This document shows, in pieces, positions 24,401 to 36,000 of a stretch of DNA of 64,000 nt (positions are counted from its first letter, which is position 1; each line of letters starts with the position of its first letter). A model generated the notes under the pieces. It saw only the letters and a program-made list of their open reading frames with translations, did not search any database and was not told the origin of the DNA. Origin of the DNA: Paragorgia papillata (Eukaryota > Cnidaria > Anthozoa > Scleralcyonacea > Coralliidae); assembly GCA_035771165.1 (NCBI GenBank), contig JAWNZC010000014.1:1379001-1443000 (forward strand), written 5' to 3'. Position numbers and translations under genes: made by a program.

Positions 24401-27400
24401 AGACGAGTTGAGACGAGATGAGATGAGACGAGACGAGATGAGATGAGATGAGATGAGATGAGATGAGATGAGATGAGATGAGATGAGATGAGATGAGATG
24501 AGATGAGATGAGATGAGATGAGATGAGATGAGATGAGATGAGATGAGATGAGATGAGATGAGATGAGATGAGATGAGATGAGATGAAATGAGATGAGATG
24601 AGATGAGATGAGATGAGATGAGATGAGATGAGATGAGACGAAATGAGATGGGACGAGACGAAATGGGATGAGACGAAATGCGACGAGAAAAGATGAAACG
24701 AAATGAGATGAGACAAGATGAGGAGTAAGACAAGGAATAAGACGAGATGAGACAAGACGAAAGATCGGTTTGAAAGTAAGAAAGAAAGGAAGTTTCAAAC
24801 TTACCTGATACCAAAGGTTATTTAATGGTTTTGTGATCCAGAATAGAGGAATCACCCAAAACGCACGGAAGATATAAGATAATGTTGGAGCCATCCATCC
24901 CCACATCAAACTTTGAGCTGTTTCAGAACCAGTGATAGATTCTGAAACAAAATCATCAATATCATTTCAATGCAGCTGCAACAAACATTGGAGTACGCAG
25001 TGTTCTTTTAGTTTTAAATTCTATTTCATAAATTCATAATCATCTTAGTGAAAATTACACGATTTTCTTGTATTGTCCTAGGGCCTGTAAGGAAATGGAG
25101 CAAAAAGCAAAAACTCACCCTAATTCTACTGTGTTCGAAGTTATTTCACTTTTATTCAGTGTTTTGTCTCTAGGCCTGACAGTTTAGACGAAATTCTGAC
25201 CGTAATATTCAAAGTTACAAGCATTGCAGTTCAGTAAACTTCGGTCCACCGGGATATTGCGTTAATATGGACAAACAAGTTGTCCCGCCTGACCGGGACC
25301 GGTTGCTTTAACCGATATCCCGGTCAGGCGGGACGTCCCGGTCTCCACATAAACGTAACTTGGAAAATAACAGAAAATGATCATACAAGCCGAGATCATA
25401 TAAACAGACCCTCAGTCAATTGAAATATGTGCTTGATTGCACGTACAGCTTAAAGTGCCCCCTAGACTGCTAACGAAAATACCATAAAGGTCCCAAAGTA
25501 GCCGAAGCAATTTTCCGAGCTTGTGAGGCAGTTACTTTCGGAGGTCGGCTACTTTCAAGAAATGGCTACTTTAAATGGATAGATGGCTATAAAAGTTGAT
25601 TGTTTGCCACAGCATGTCAAACTTTGAAAACTTATACAGTCTTTTCCGATGCAAACAAAAAAAAGTAAATATGACTACAAAAATTCATATATCAAAACAT
25701 TTATGTAAATAACATACGCTGACAGCTCTTGCTGACGTAAACAACTATTAAACCAAGGAAGAGGTGGCTAGATGTACTTTCGCGTGTATTTTGCATTTAT
25801 TAAAAAGGCGATTACTTTCGAGGGCGGGGAGCGGTTACTTTAGGAACTTTACGGTATGGTGTCAGAAAATGGAATGGTATGGTTTCAGTATATTTTGATC
25901 CGTAGCACTAGTTAACAACGAAGTAACGGCAAACGATTCTTTGTACTATGTCTGATAGAAAAAGCTGCTCGTACAATCAGAGCGCGACGGCATGTTATAT
26001 ATTATAAATATTATAAACATATATAGGAAATACAAACTTACTAAAAATAAAAAATGTCAGATGTTGTAGTACTGGAATCAGATAATTTTCAAATAAAAGA
26101 ATACTCATCTGCAAAACAGAAGAACATGCATTTTTTAAAAACAAGTTGTATAATATCAGATAGAGGTTGTTCGGAATTAGAACGACTTAAGGTCAAGAAC
26201 CCCTGAGGCCACAACCAAGACGAAGATAAACGTTCATGCTTGAACCATGGTTATAGATGATTTAATGTAAATAAAATGTTCATCTTCGTCCAAGCTGCAT
26301 GTATAACTACAGTGTTTAGTTTAGTTTACAGCAAAATTCATAATAGTCTACTGGGAATGGAATGTGATCGAATTGTTAATTGTCTCCTCACTGGCAAAGA
26401 AATATTCTCACTTCACGATAGCGACATACAGTGTACAAGAAAATGAAGAACTCTTTGACTAGAAAGGCTTGTGTTTTCACTTCTCATATAATGTTAATTG
26501 GTGAGAAGTAGCTAAGCTAAATTTAGCAGTCCGATTACACTCCATTTCCGGGTACATTATTTATTTTAATTTTTGCTGTAAGTGCCTCAGATCAACAGCA
26601 AAATGTTTTCGCCTGAGATGAAGATCAAACCCAAAGCTTTGTATACATGTAGCTGCAGTGAAAAATTTGTATATAGAAGATCTTATATATAGACGGTGGA
26701 CTGCTGAGATTTTAGATAACGAAGTAATGACGTTTAAGCCAAGACTCTTCATCAGATCAAAGGAATTCTTAAAGCAATTTAGTCTGCTGGATAAAGCTCT
26801 TTAGTTCGAAACATCAACACGATATACTTAAGTGTTTTGATAAATGGTTTTAACATGAAAGGCCAGTACTTCAGGTGATAAAAAGGTTTAAAAAGTTTTT
26901 AAAAAAACGTTTTCGATCTACTTGATCATCTTCAGGTTTTTTTCAGGTTTCAAGATGATCAAGTGTAGATAGAAAACGTTTGTTTTAATAATTTTTAAAC
27001 CTTTTATATACTTGCCTTGTATGACAGCTAAATACGTCAACTCGCAAATCGGCAAATGTGTTTTGCTTTGTCTTGGAGATTTTTGTTACTTTTTTTGTTG
27101 TTTTGTTTTGTTTTTGTTTTGTTTTGTTTTGTTTTGTTTTGTTTTGTTTTGTTTTGTTTTGTTTTGTTTTGTTTTGTTTTGTTTTGTTTTGTTTTGTTTT
27201 GTTTTGTTTGGTTTGGTTTTGTTTGTCTGTCTTTTCCTTTTGTAATCCAAAATGGTAAAATATAAAAAGCCTGAAAATATAGAATCAAGAATTTGACCCA
27301 AATAACAAAAAAGATTCGATATCTTACAAGTCCGAAAAATGGATGATCCATGCACTGTATATAATTCGTTAGAATATACATTGTCTACCACAGGGTGTTC

Positions 27401-30400
27401 AAACAATTTAAGTCATAAGAATGCGTCGCTAAGCTATTTTGAGCCGTTGGTACACACAAACTTTGTTCCGAAGCCTATTTCGAAAGACTGAAGATTAGAA
27501 CAAAATTATACGTACTCTGAGGCTACGTTTATACACGGTACCGGACGAAGTCGAGACCGGTCTCGAATTCGTCCTATTTCGCCGTGTAAACAGGCAGAAC
27601 CGTATAATAATTAGAGAACGGTTCCGAATTTGTCTTCCGTGTAAACAGGCGGAACCGTACTAATTCGTGACCGGTTCCAACTTCGTCCGCGGTACGTGTA
27701 AACGGGGTCTGAGTCTCGAAAAGACAAAAGTATTCGCCTTCTTCATTGTAGGGTATCAATGGTTAGCTCAACTACAGTACCTAAAATGCTCTTGGAAAAA
27801 TTTTGAAGCAATTGGATGTTTAAGAGTAAATTTAGAGACTTTCTCCCTTTCCCGGAGCCGGAGTTTTAATTCCGATACCTTGCCTAATTTTACTGAGTTC
27901 AAAGAGCTCTGTTCAGTCTTTCATATCCAGTCCTCTATAAGAGGGTTAAGCATAGTGAGTTTGGGGTACTGTATCTGTAAGGATATATATATATACATAT
28001 ACTGCATGTATCTAATAAAATTTACTACTGCAAGAAGACTGTAAATGTAAGCTAGTTTTAATTCACCATACCCAAAATATTCCTCCATTCAAAATACAGC
28101 ATTGCATCATCATTGAATACATCTCTTTGTAACTAAAATAGATTATACAATTATACAAGTCATGCACATGTACATACATGTATGGTAGCCACCATACCCA
28201 TCTAGAGTCTAGAGGTGTGCGAATTCGGATCAGATTCGGACTAAACATTTTTTTATACGTTCGGATCGGATTTTGTTCTTTTTTTCTCGGTTCGGATCGG
28301 ATTTTGTACTTTTTTACTCGCTTTAGATTCACTTTCATCATTGTTTTTGTCACAAAATTAACAACTTCACTAGCTAGTTGTATGCACATTGCACAACGTA
28401 TGAAAGTTATTATTGCATAAGATTATTATTGTATATTAGTTTTCTTAAATTTATTTGTTCATTGGTTTTCTTTTCGGAAAGTTTGCGCAACTATTGCCAC
28501 ATATATCTGGTGTTTTAATTTTTTCGGATCGGATCGGATCGAATTTGAGCAGCTGTTTTCAGATTGTATTGGATCAGACTACAATTTTATGGCTTTGGAT
28601 TGAATCGGATTCAGACTGACAATTTAGGCAAACCCTTGGATTATAAGGGGTCAATCCAATCCAACACACACCTCTAATCTAGACAATGGATCTTTTCACC
28701 AATAGTGGTACCATCTTGAATTTGCAATGCATTGTGGTCCATGGTGCCAGCCATTTAGTATTTTACTCTGGCTAACACCAGACAATTTTACTCATCAAGG
28801 GAAAAGGTCGGTGGTGAAAGGGTTAAAAAGGTGATTGCGTATAGTGTTGAGACACAATGAGGTATTTTTTTCGTTATAAACACATTTGTGGCAACAATGT
28901 CTATTAAACATGATCATTGTGATATTCGTAAAAGCAAATATTCTCGGACATATAAGGATAGATTTATGACAAATGTATCCTTATACATCTAAGCATTATT
29001 TCTTTTAATAATATTGCAATGTTAATATTTAGATATTGTTGCCACGAAAGTATTTAAAAAAATAAATTTACTGCATTGTGTCTCCACACTAAGCAATCAC
29101 CTTTTTAATTGAGCTTGTTACGCTGGATAGACCACAATGCATTGCAAATTCAAGATGGCGGTGCTATTGGTGAATTTAAAGGTGAATAACAGTCTGTGCT
29201 GCGCATGATCCACCATCTTTGTTTTGGTGGGTCTCACAAACAAGACATTCGTAGATAATTACATGAAGTAGTCAGCTTAATGTATTAAACCATTCGGAAC
29301 ATGGTGGAAAACCAAGTGATTCAGCGAGGATATCTCTTCGGATTTCTTCTATTTCCGCTAAAAATGTTTCATTTCAAGTACAAGTGATGAAGAGGAAGCA
29401 AGAAATGCTTACAATCTTGAATAAGCTATCAGTATATTTTTTGTAAATAGAGATGTAAACATTAGTTTCGTACATGCGCAGTACAGACTGTTATTCACCT
29501 TTAAGGTCTGTAAAATCTATAAAATTATATAAATTTAATTATGCTGTAGATTTAATTATGTAAATATAGTATTAACAAACATAAAATCAGAACAATGAAC
29601 AATCACAACAGAGCGAGGCAACAGAATCTTGGAACACCATTCGAAACTATTGCCATTACAAGTCTCATCTGATTGCAGGTAGACAACATGAGACATGAAC
29701 TGTCAAAAGTTTATTTTAATGATTTACAGAACTATTATAAGTTAAAATACAGCTATATTTTCCAAGCTTATATAACAAATACAACAATATAACAACTGCA
29801 AATCTAGTGTGAGGTTGGGCCACCTGTGATCCTACCCTTAATCTTAACTCTTAGGGGGTATTTACATGGATGAAAGTTGTCCCTGTCAAGGGTGCCACCC
29901 TGGCCCCAGAGCTACAGTTTACATAGTGTTTATGTGAGGAAAAGTTGTCCCTGCTAGCAGGGTGACCTTCGCTTGTCCCAAAGGGCAAACCAACTTTTAA
30001 CCAATCACGTTGAAGCGTTCCTTTGGAGTTGTCTCAGGTAGCTGAGTGAAACTGTTTACATGAGGGAAAGTTGCCTCACCCCCTAGGGTTACCCTATCCC
30101 CAGGGTGACCCTACTACCCGAGACAAGTGTCAAATTCCCCATGTAAACACCCGCTGTCGTGACTAAATAAAATGAATGCAAAGATGGCTCTCCCAGTAGG
30201 GACAACTCTCGTCCATGTAAACAGGACCTTAATTGCCATTTCCAGGGGATGAAATGTCTGTTGTTTAATAAGCAAGTGGTAAAATGTGTATGCTGAATGT
30301 ACTGTATGAAAACAAAAATTATGTTACATGTAAAGCCAAATCAATTTAATAAAATAACCATTGAAAAGTACTAAATAACATTCCAATATAAAAACTAAAA

Positions 30401-30616
30401 TAATTTTATATACCTCTGTTTCTTCCGTGTTGGTGGTGTTGTCTGTTTTGAACGTCTCTTGGTTCTATTCTGTTCCGAGGCTGCTGTATCAGGCACATTA
30501 TCAGTTTCTAGCTCAGATGTTTGGTAAATAGGTTTAAAGAAAGCGATTATTCCAAGGAATGAATCACGCAAACCATACAAAATACTTCTGGCGTAAGGTA
30601 AGGCTTCACTTGCCAT
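18311..30616 (-). CDS. EI24: EI24 (etoposide-induced 2.4 / EPG-4) homologue, ten exons
   Basis: EI24 is a multi-pass endoplasmic-reticulum protein; in animals it is a p53-induced factor needed for late steps of autophagy. All ten exons join in frame to a 332-aa protein (human about 340). Family landmarks in order are: an amphipathic N-terminus ([19 protein letters not shown]), [11 protein letters not shown], the helix [100 protein letters not shown], and the C-terminal helix [16 protein letters not shown]. Two donors use GTTAGT or GTATGG rather than GTAAGT. The fourth intron is filled by a pentanucleotide satellite. The gene ends about 50 bp from a hAT-like element and starts 2.3 kb downstream of the dyskerin stop on the same strand. 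Family recognition is from recall of the conserved blocks. Confidence 0.92.
18685..19203. repeat. Fold-back MITE in an EI24 intron
   Basis: Arms start 'aaagtgcttatatcacttgt' and end with its inverse. The inner arms 'aaatttccgtcgttcatttt' and 'aaaatgaacgacggaaattt' pair. Confidence 0.85.
19481..20109. mobile_element. Mutator-like element with 9-bp target duplication
   Basis: Terminal repeats of about 73 bp begin caatctcgtacccagagcct. Flanked by tatccgaat at 19,472-19,480 and 20,110-20,118. Non-autonomous (629 bp). Confidence 0.85.
20198..20269 (-). CDS. EI24: EI24 exon 9
   Basis: Acceptor tttctttcag; encodes [20 protein letters not shown]. The donor that preserves frame is AAA/gttagt; the alternative TTA/gtataa four bases on would shift the last exon. 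Confidence 0.82.
20435..20546 (-). CDS. EI24: EI24 exon 8
   Basis: Acceptor ttgtttacag; encodes [20 protein letters not shown] and GLPLAVLTN, corresponding to [20 protein letters not shown] of human EI24. Donor AG/gtaggg. Confidence 0.9.
20844..20949 (-). CDS. EI24: EI24 exon 7
   Basis: Acceptor ttcttgtag; encodes a hydrophobic pair ending [14 protein letters not shown], the most conserved EI24 motif. Donor G/gtaatt. Confidence 0.9.
21024..21320. mobile_element. Mutator-like element with 9-bp target duplication
   Basis: Ends caacctcgttcccagggcc and inverse; cgaattcat flanks both sides (21,015-21,023 and 21,321-21,329). It sits inside another fold-back (about 20,987-21,455) whose ends are 'caatagcgaagcgcac' and inverse. 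Confidence 0.82.
21456..21960. other. Intron spacer
   Basis: No supported feature; the + strand ORF at 21,675 has no recognisable motif. Confidence 0.4.
21965..22040 (-). CDS. EI24: EI24 exon 6
   Basis: Acceptor tcgttgcag; encodes [20 protein letters not shown] and FFLLQ, a transmembrane helix. Donor CAG/gtaagt. Confidence 0.88.
22239..22306 (-). CDS. EI24: EI24 exon 5
   Basis: Acceptor tcattctatttcag, directly after the satellite; encodes [14 protein letters not shown] and a serine/glycine-rich end, equivalent to DIADLAF...KP in human EI24. Confidence 0.88.
22336..23970. repeat. Pentanucleotide satellite (GAGAC/GAGAT/AAGAC), main block
   Basis: About 1.6 kb of 5-bp units with higher-order alternation of GAGAC, GAGAT and AAGAC runs. 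All three frames of the - strand stay open because 5 bp x 3 = 15 bp, giving spurious 400-600 aa SRLVS proteins. Lies within the fourth EI24 intron. Confidence 0.97.
24108..24750. repeat. Pentanucleotide satellite, second block
   Basis: Same unit; a long pure GAGAT run is flanked by mixed GAGAC/GAGTT/GAGAG. Separated from the main block by 140 bp of unique sequence and ending about 55 bp from the EI24 exon 4 donor. Confidence 0.97.
24805..24941 (-). CDS. EI24: EI24 exon 4
   Basis: Acceptor attttgtttcag; 45 codons including [20 protein letters not shown] and [11 protein letters not shown]. Donor CAG/gtaagt lies about 55 bp from the edge of the pentanucleotide satellite. Confidence 0.9.
24942..25490. 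other. Intron spacer with a GC-rich inverted patch
   Basis: Includes 'gtcccgcctgaccgggac' and 'cccggtcaggcgggac' in inverse order (about 25,280-25,345); otherwise nothing recognised. Confidence 0.5.
25491..25859. repeat. Fold-back MITE in an EI24 intron
   Basis: Ends accataaaggtcccaaagta and ttactttaggaactttacgg are inverse relatives. Confidence 0.75.
26042..26108 (-). CDS. EI24: EI24 exon 3
   Basis: Acceptor ctgttttgcag; encodes [17 protein letters not shown] and following hydrophobic residues, colinear with the human segment ending YRVFIPVLQ. Donor A/gtaagt. Confidence 0.85.
26880..27005. repeat. Hairpin
   Basis: Arms 'aaaacgttttcgatctac' and 'gtagatagaaaacgttt' around 'cttgatcatcttcagg'. 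Confidence 0.7.
27098..27215. repeat. (TTTTG)n microsatellite
   Basis: About 21 pentanucleotide units. The FVLFC and KTKQN ORFs are artefacts. Confidence 0.97.
27519..27714. repeat. Fold-back MITE
   Basis: Ends gaggctacgtttatacacgg and cgtgtaaacggggtctgag are inverse; 'gtgtaaacaggc' recurs in the interior. Confidence 0.8.
28072..28132 (-). CDS. EI24: EI24 exon 2
   Basis: Acceptor tctattttag; encodes [20 protein letters not shown], matching the QCCxxNGGxFW block of EI24. Donor TGG/gtatgg. Confidence 0.88.
28210..28676. repeat. MITE with TAGAGGTGTG ends
   Basis: Begins tagaggtgtgcgaattcgga and ends aacacacacctcta. Possible 8-bp flank atctagag / atctagac, which would suit a hAT relative. Confidence 0.6.
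28694..29174. repeat. Nested fold-back MITEs
   Basis: Outer ends ttcaccaata...tgaatttgcaatgcattgtg and inverse. Inside is a second fold-back at 28,825-29,110 (aaaaaggtgattgcgtat and inverse) and a truncated ttaaccctttcacc hairpin. Confidence 0.8.
29175..29504. repeat. Fold-back MITE abutting the previous one
   Basis: Ends tttaaaggtgaataacagtc and gactgttattcacctttaa. Confidence 0.85.
29851..30232. repeat. Fold-back MITE
   Basis: Ends ggtatttacatggatgaaag and its inverse relative; interior 'gggtgaccctactaccc'. Just downstream of EI24 exon 1 in the first intron. Confidence 0.75.
30414..30616 (-). CDS. EI24: EI24 exon 1 (start codon)
   Basis: Residues 1-67, from [20 protein letters not shown] to a basic stretch TPPTRKKQ; donor AG/gtatat in phase 2. 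The basic linker occupies the same place as the arginine-rich region of the human protein. Confidence 0.85.
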
Positions 30617-30734
30617 TAGCCTCCTCCGCAGCCAAACTTAGTTAATGGCTAGCATCGACATAAACATCATTAAAAAATTAAAAGTCAAGACAAAGACTCT
30701 GCACTCAGCAAAACAAGGAACTGAGGAAGTGTAA

Positions 30735-31160
30735 AGTGGTATTCAGGAGGATAACGGGGGATAAAGGGGGATATTGTTTTTCAGTGTGGCCGAAAAATCC
30801 ACTCACCGTTTCCAAACGAAAACGACGTATCAAAAGTTTTCCGTCCACACGATCGTTTTCGCCGTTTAGTAAAACGCTAAAAAGATCTACAGGAGGGGGG
30901 GGGGGGGGTATGAATGAAGTTCTAGGTGACTGAAACCAAGATAACATAATCGTGACATCATCGTTTTCCAAAAGCTTCGTTTTTGCCGTCCACGCACACT
31001 GGTGCAGAAAAACGGCGTCTTAGAATGTCTCCATTCTGGAGAGCGTTTTCGGTCACTGAAGACGCCGGATTAGTTGGACGAAAGGCCTATGGCCTAACCG
31101 AATCAAAACGTCTCCGTTTTCAAACGAAAACGGATTAGTGTGGACATGGCCTAAGCGCCT
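30735..31160. repeat. Fold-back MITE upstream of EI24
   Basis: 'tgtggccgaaaaatccactc' and 'gattagtgtggacatggcc' form the ends; 'ccgtccacac' and 'gaaaacg' recur. Contains a 14-G run. It overlaps what would be the EI24 promoter region. Confidence 0.7.
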
Positions 31161-31349
31161 AAAGGCCATTATAAAGGTAGCCTGCGCCATAAAAGGTTGC
31201 GCCGAAAGAAGAAAGTTTTCCATAAACGCCGACGTCAACAAATAATTTTTACTCCCAATTCACCATTATAATCCGTATAATATAATATTACGTAATATAC
31301 CCTTTGACGTCAATTTCTTTTCAATTTTTCTTTTGAGTTCATTTCACCA

Positions 31350-31850
31350 AAACACCAATTATTTTTATACGCCACTTAGAATATTTCACGTCTTCAGGAC
31401 GACGTCAACTCGCCAAAAAATGAGAACTGTTGCTTGAGATAGACTTCAATTAGTTCAATACTGACAGTACAATCATTTTAGCAGTGCTGGGCATCAAACT
31501 ATTTTCATATATCAAATATAATAGTCAGTTAACCGCGATTTCTTTCAATTGCAAAATTCATGTTGCTTGTTAACCGCCGTCGTCGTCTTTTTAGGGACTT
31601 TAAGATGCTAGGATGACGACGGCGGTTAAAACGCAAGATAAGTTTTACAATTTAAAGACGTCACAGTTAACTATCTATTATATTTGATATTTGAAGCTAG
31701 TTTAATGACTTCCCAAACGCCCCATGTATAGTATTGCTAAAATGATTGCAGTAGTGTCCGTATTGAAGTCCATCTCAAGCAACAGTTCTAATCTTTTGGC
31801 CGTTGACGTCGTCCTGAAGACGTGAAAATGCGTGGCGTTGTATAAAGAAC
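31350..31850. repeat. Long fold-back in the EI24-DKC1 intergenic region
   Basis: Arms share 'cacgtcttcaggacgacgtc' and 'tatatcaaatataatag' words in inverse order; the centre is 'gccgtcgtcgtc' / 'gacgacggcgg'. The rest of 31,851-32,942 shows nothing. Confidence 0.75.
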
Positions 31851-32942
31851 AAGGACGGTGTTGAGGTTACTCTTGGGACTAAAAATTATTCACTCTTTGT
31901 TTTGCAAAATAATTATTTTGTTTAAAGGACGTCGTCGTCGAGGTTGACGTCGTAGATCTTAAACTCCCTATGTCTCTTGTCAGCCGTGTTCAACAACCGT
32001 CGGTTGCATCTAAGGATGGACACCACCAATGAAAAACATGTTCTACGCTGACGTCAAACTTCTCTGTTTATGCTGCGCATGCGACATGTTTGCTTGTTCG
32101 AACGCCAACCTTGGCAATGAATTTATCATGACCGGTCGATTGACAATTGAGGAGTTTTTGAGCTCAATAGATGAGTGAAACAAACGAGTGAAATAACCGT
32201 TCTTACTTCATAAACTCTAGATCTATACCGTCGTAAATGTGCCAAGTACGGCGCATCGGCATAAGTTCCGCTGTCAATCCACTCTAGCAAGTTACATCCT
32301 TTACATTGTGTGACAACTTCGTCATCTTGATGTAATACAGAATTGTCTACAACCAGTTTTTACAAATAAGAAGATTGCATGAAGAATGTCAGTCTATTAC
32401 TGTATTATCTTTTTCAGATAAAAAGTTATTTCGGTTAAATGTAACGCGTTACTTTCGTATATAGTCGTGCTAGGGTAGGGGGCGCTACTTCGGGAAGTCT
32501 GACGTTCTACATTTTCACACTTTACCAACGCATTGAAAAACACGGGGGGGGAAACAAGCCCATCCATAATAGCAAGAAACAAATCTCATCAGAAACAAAT
32601 CCACAAAAACAAATATATATGTTTTTCATATTTGATTTTCTATTACGAAATACACACCGTGTATATTTTACAGAAAGAATATCCCTGAACTGTTGTTACA
32701 TTAAGCGAGGCAACTTTGCTGTGTCGCTACAAATGACGCGACAATTACGGAGTACTGGGTCTGTGGTCAGCATGATAGGTCTGCACCTACAAATTGAATG
32801 ACAAGGTTTAGGCAAGATTACAAGCAAAAGGCTCCATTTCCTGCGCCAACACACAATATATACACCGTCTTTCTTTCCCACTTTTAAAACACCCTTGATA
32901 TGCGTTCAAACATTCGATTAATGTTTAAATATGCCCTAATTT

Positions 32943-33020
32943 TCAGTCTGATTCAGAACTGGCTTCTTTTTCTTTCTTTTTATCTTTCTTCTTCTTTTTC
33001 TTCTTTTCTTTGCTTGGTGT
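32943..33020 (-). CDS. DKC1: Dyskerin last exon with stop
   Basis: Encodes [25 protein letters not shown] and TGA; acceptor gttttactttag. A polylysine terminus is typical of animal dyskerins. Confidence 0.9.
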   Translation of the reverse strand, partial: TPSKEKKKKKKKDKKKEKEASSESD

Positions 33021-36000
33021 CTAAAGTAAAACACATTCGTATGAATTGAAGCCGATCACTATTAATCTAGAGTTCTCATAGGGCTTTATATTGAGAAGAG
33101 GTTAGTTCGCTGGCTTCAAAAATGGCCGCCAAATTAGAATTCTTTTATGTGCATATAAATTAGCCCACCTTATGACCTCGTTTTAGAGTAAAATTCTTTT
33201 GAAATTCCCACATGAAAACGAGTTCATAAGGGTTAATTTATATGCATATAAAAGAATTCTAATTTGGCGGCCATTTTTAAATAAGGTCTATTGCGTAAAT
33301 ATTTTATCATTTTTATAATTAATTCCAATCCTAACTCCAACTCTAACCATATAACCTTAGATCAGTCTTAAAACAAAAGATTATATTTCAGATTATGACG
33401 AAATGTCAGTCTGAAACTAGCCTGTACCTAGCCGCTACTTTCCCGTGGAAAAATTGGAAGAGCGTCTGTGAGTTCGAGTCGATAATCGTGTTTCAGGTCA
33501 CGTGGATCTTCCAAGGGTTCGTGGAAACAAATCTGATTGGCCGCCGTAGGTAGCATTATTGGTTCAATCATATTCCATATTCAATCAAATGGTCCAATCA
33601 TAGTCCATTGATCTCACGGTGTCAATTTCAATAGCTTAGGAATGCAGATAGATTGGTAATAATTAACGTTAATTGACGAAAAAGATGGCGGCGGTACATT
33701 TAACCACAATTCTTTGCGACCTTAAATCAGCTCAAATAATAACTAAATATTGTTTATCATGTTAACATAGATTAAGTAAGCAAGAACGTCATTCCTACCA
33801 AAGTTTACCTTTTAAAGACCTATCCTCCGATAATTCTACAAGAAACAATATTTGCTGTGCGCAAAGCATTGTGGTTAAATGTACAAGTCGCCATCTTTTT
33901 CGGTACGGTCAATTATATTGCTCAACTAACTGAAGGTAGACAATATGAAAGATGAACTGTTTAAAGTAAGTTTATTTCATTGATTTATGGAACTATAAAT
34001 TAAAACACGGCAACATAACGAAATAACCTAGCGACACAACCTTTTCTTCGCGAGATTTACCTCGTCATCTGAATGCTTTGCTTTTTTCTTTTCTTTCTTC
34101 GATTTCTTCTTGTGGTCTTTCTTTGGCGTTTTTTCACCAGAGACGGAGTCTTCTTCACTTTCATGTTTTCTCTAAATCAACATATTCTTGTTGTCAATTT
34201 GAACTTCTATATTATAGGCCTCACATGGCTGCTGCATGCTGTTGCCTGCTTCTTGCACTGTTACTAGGGAGTTTACGAACTATGACGACGACGGCAGTGG
34301 ACAACGCGATATAACTTTTGGTATTTAAAAGAAAACACGGTTGAATAACTTCCCTGTTTGCACTCAAAGCTTATTTTATGACTTTTAAAACGTTCGACAA
34401 CTCGTAAAATGATTGCATTGAAAGTGTTGAAGGCATTCATAAGCAACAGCCTTCATCGGTCCAGGACTTAACGTGAAAATGAAAATGGCGTTGTAAACAT
34501 AATGAGGACGACTTAAAGATTTCTCTTGGGACTGCAAACTATTAAATTTATTTATTTTAAAGGAAGAATTATTTTGTTTGAATGGCCGCGTCGTCGAGGT
34601 TGCCGTCGTAGATCGTAAACTCCCTAATAAAACGTTAGGTTAGCTACTACTGGCTATTTCCAGCTGCGGCTTCTAGGGTCTCCTGCATGCTGCAGGGTAT
34701 TTTTAGAGGCTTCTGCTGGATGTTACGGACTGCTCGTAATGACTGATACTGCTGGCGGCTACTGCTGGGTGTCGCTGGCTATACTATATGTCTATATTAT
34801 TATTATATACTGCTGCCACCGCTACTGTTGCTACTACCACTTTCTGCTGCTGCTGCTGCTATCATTGCATTTGTTTCTGCTGCTACTCTTACTGCCACTA
34901 CTCAAGGCTCAAATCGTCGCTTGCAAACTCGCAAAACGCGAGTGAAGTTTTGGCTTTGTAGTCGAGGAGGAGAAGCGAGAAAACGTCGACCACGTAGCAC
35001 CCCCACTACACAATATTTTTACTCCAGATTATAATAGGCTGATACCCATAAAACATTGCTAGGTCAGTCGTACTCACAAATTGTGGGGTCAGTGGCCTGC
35101 TACATAGAGGGGGTGGGTGGTCCTAACATTGACAGACTTAAAGTGCACATGAAACGAAAATTAAGTTTGTCTTATTTGAAAGAACACTTAAAATGATAGA
35201 GTTACATTTTACATTAATTTTACACCAAACTTAATTCGAAGGAAATATGTGCGTGTGTTTCTCTCACAGCGCCAAACATGTAGAATTTTCAAGTGATTAT
35301 GTTTGATAATAGCAGATATATAACCTTCTCTGATAACTCATTATGCACATGTGACGTCAAGTTGTTTAATTTACATTTCAAACAAACTGAAATATATCTC
35401 AACAACGAAGCAAGGAAACGAAAAACTGCAAAAGCTGTTACTCTATCATTTTAAATGTTCTTTCAAATAAGACAAACTTAATTTTCGTTTCATGTGCACT
35501 TTAAGTCTGTCAACGTTAGGACCACCCACCCCCTCTATGTAGCAGGCCACTGACCCCACAATTTGTGAGTACGACTGACCTAGCAATGTTTTATGGGTAT
35601 CAGCCTATTATAATCTGAAGTCAAAAATATTGTGTAGTGGGGGTGCTACGTGGTCGACGTTTTCTCGCTTCTCCTCCTCGACTATTAGCGAGTTTTAGCG
35701 AGTAAGAAAACATTTCACTAGCAGAGTTTTGCGAGTATGGCCTTAAATGTGGAAATTGAACGATTACAATGTTTCAAAACATAACTTCTTGTAGAATTTA
35801 AAATCTTCACAAAGTGGTCTGACGATTTGATATATTCGCTATTAATACTTGAGTCGGTTTTCTTTGTTCTTTCTAGGGATGTATATCTACGATAATTAAA
35901 AATTCAAGGGCTGTATATAGATATTGCCCAGGTCAACAGGACAATATATAGTAATTGATCTGTATTTTAGAAAACCTCCTCGACTATATTAAATAAGCCA

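Noticed and set aside
22200..24909. ORFs of 222-601 aa rich in SRLVSSHL repeats
   Set aside because: They arise because a 5-bp satellite without stops is open in every frame; no start context, splice logic or non-repeat domain.
27012..27406. FVLFCFVLF and [13 protein letters not shown]s
   Set aside because: Translation of the (TTTTG)n microsatellite.
34739..35034. Leucine-rich 68-aa ORFs
   Set aside because: Derived from CTG/CTA-rich low-complexity sequence and the edge of the 34,961 palindrome.
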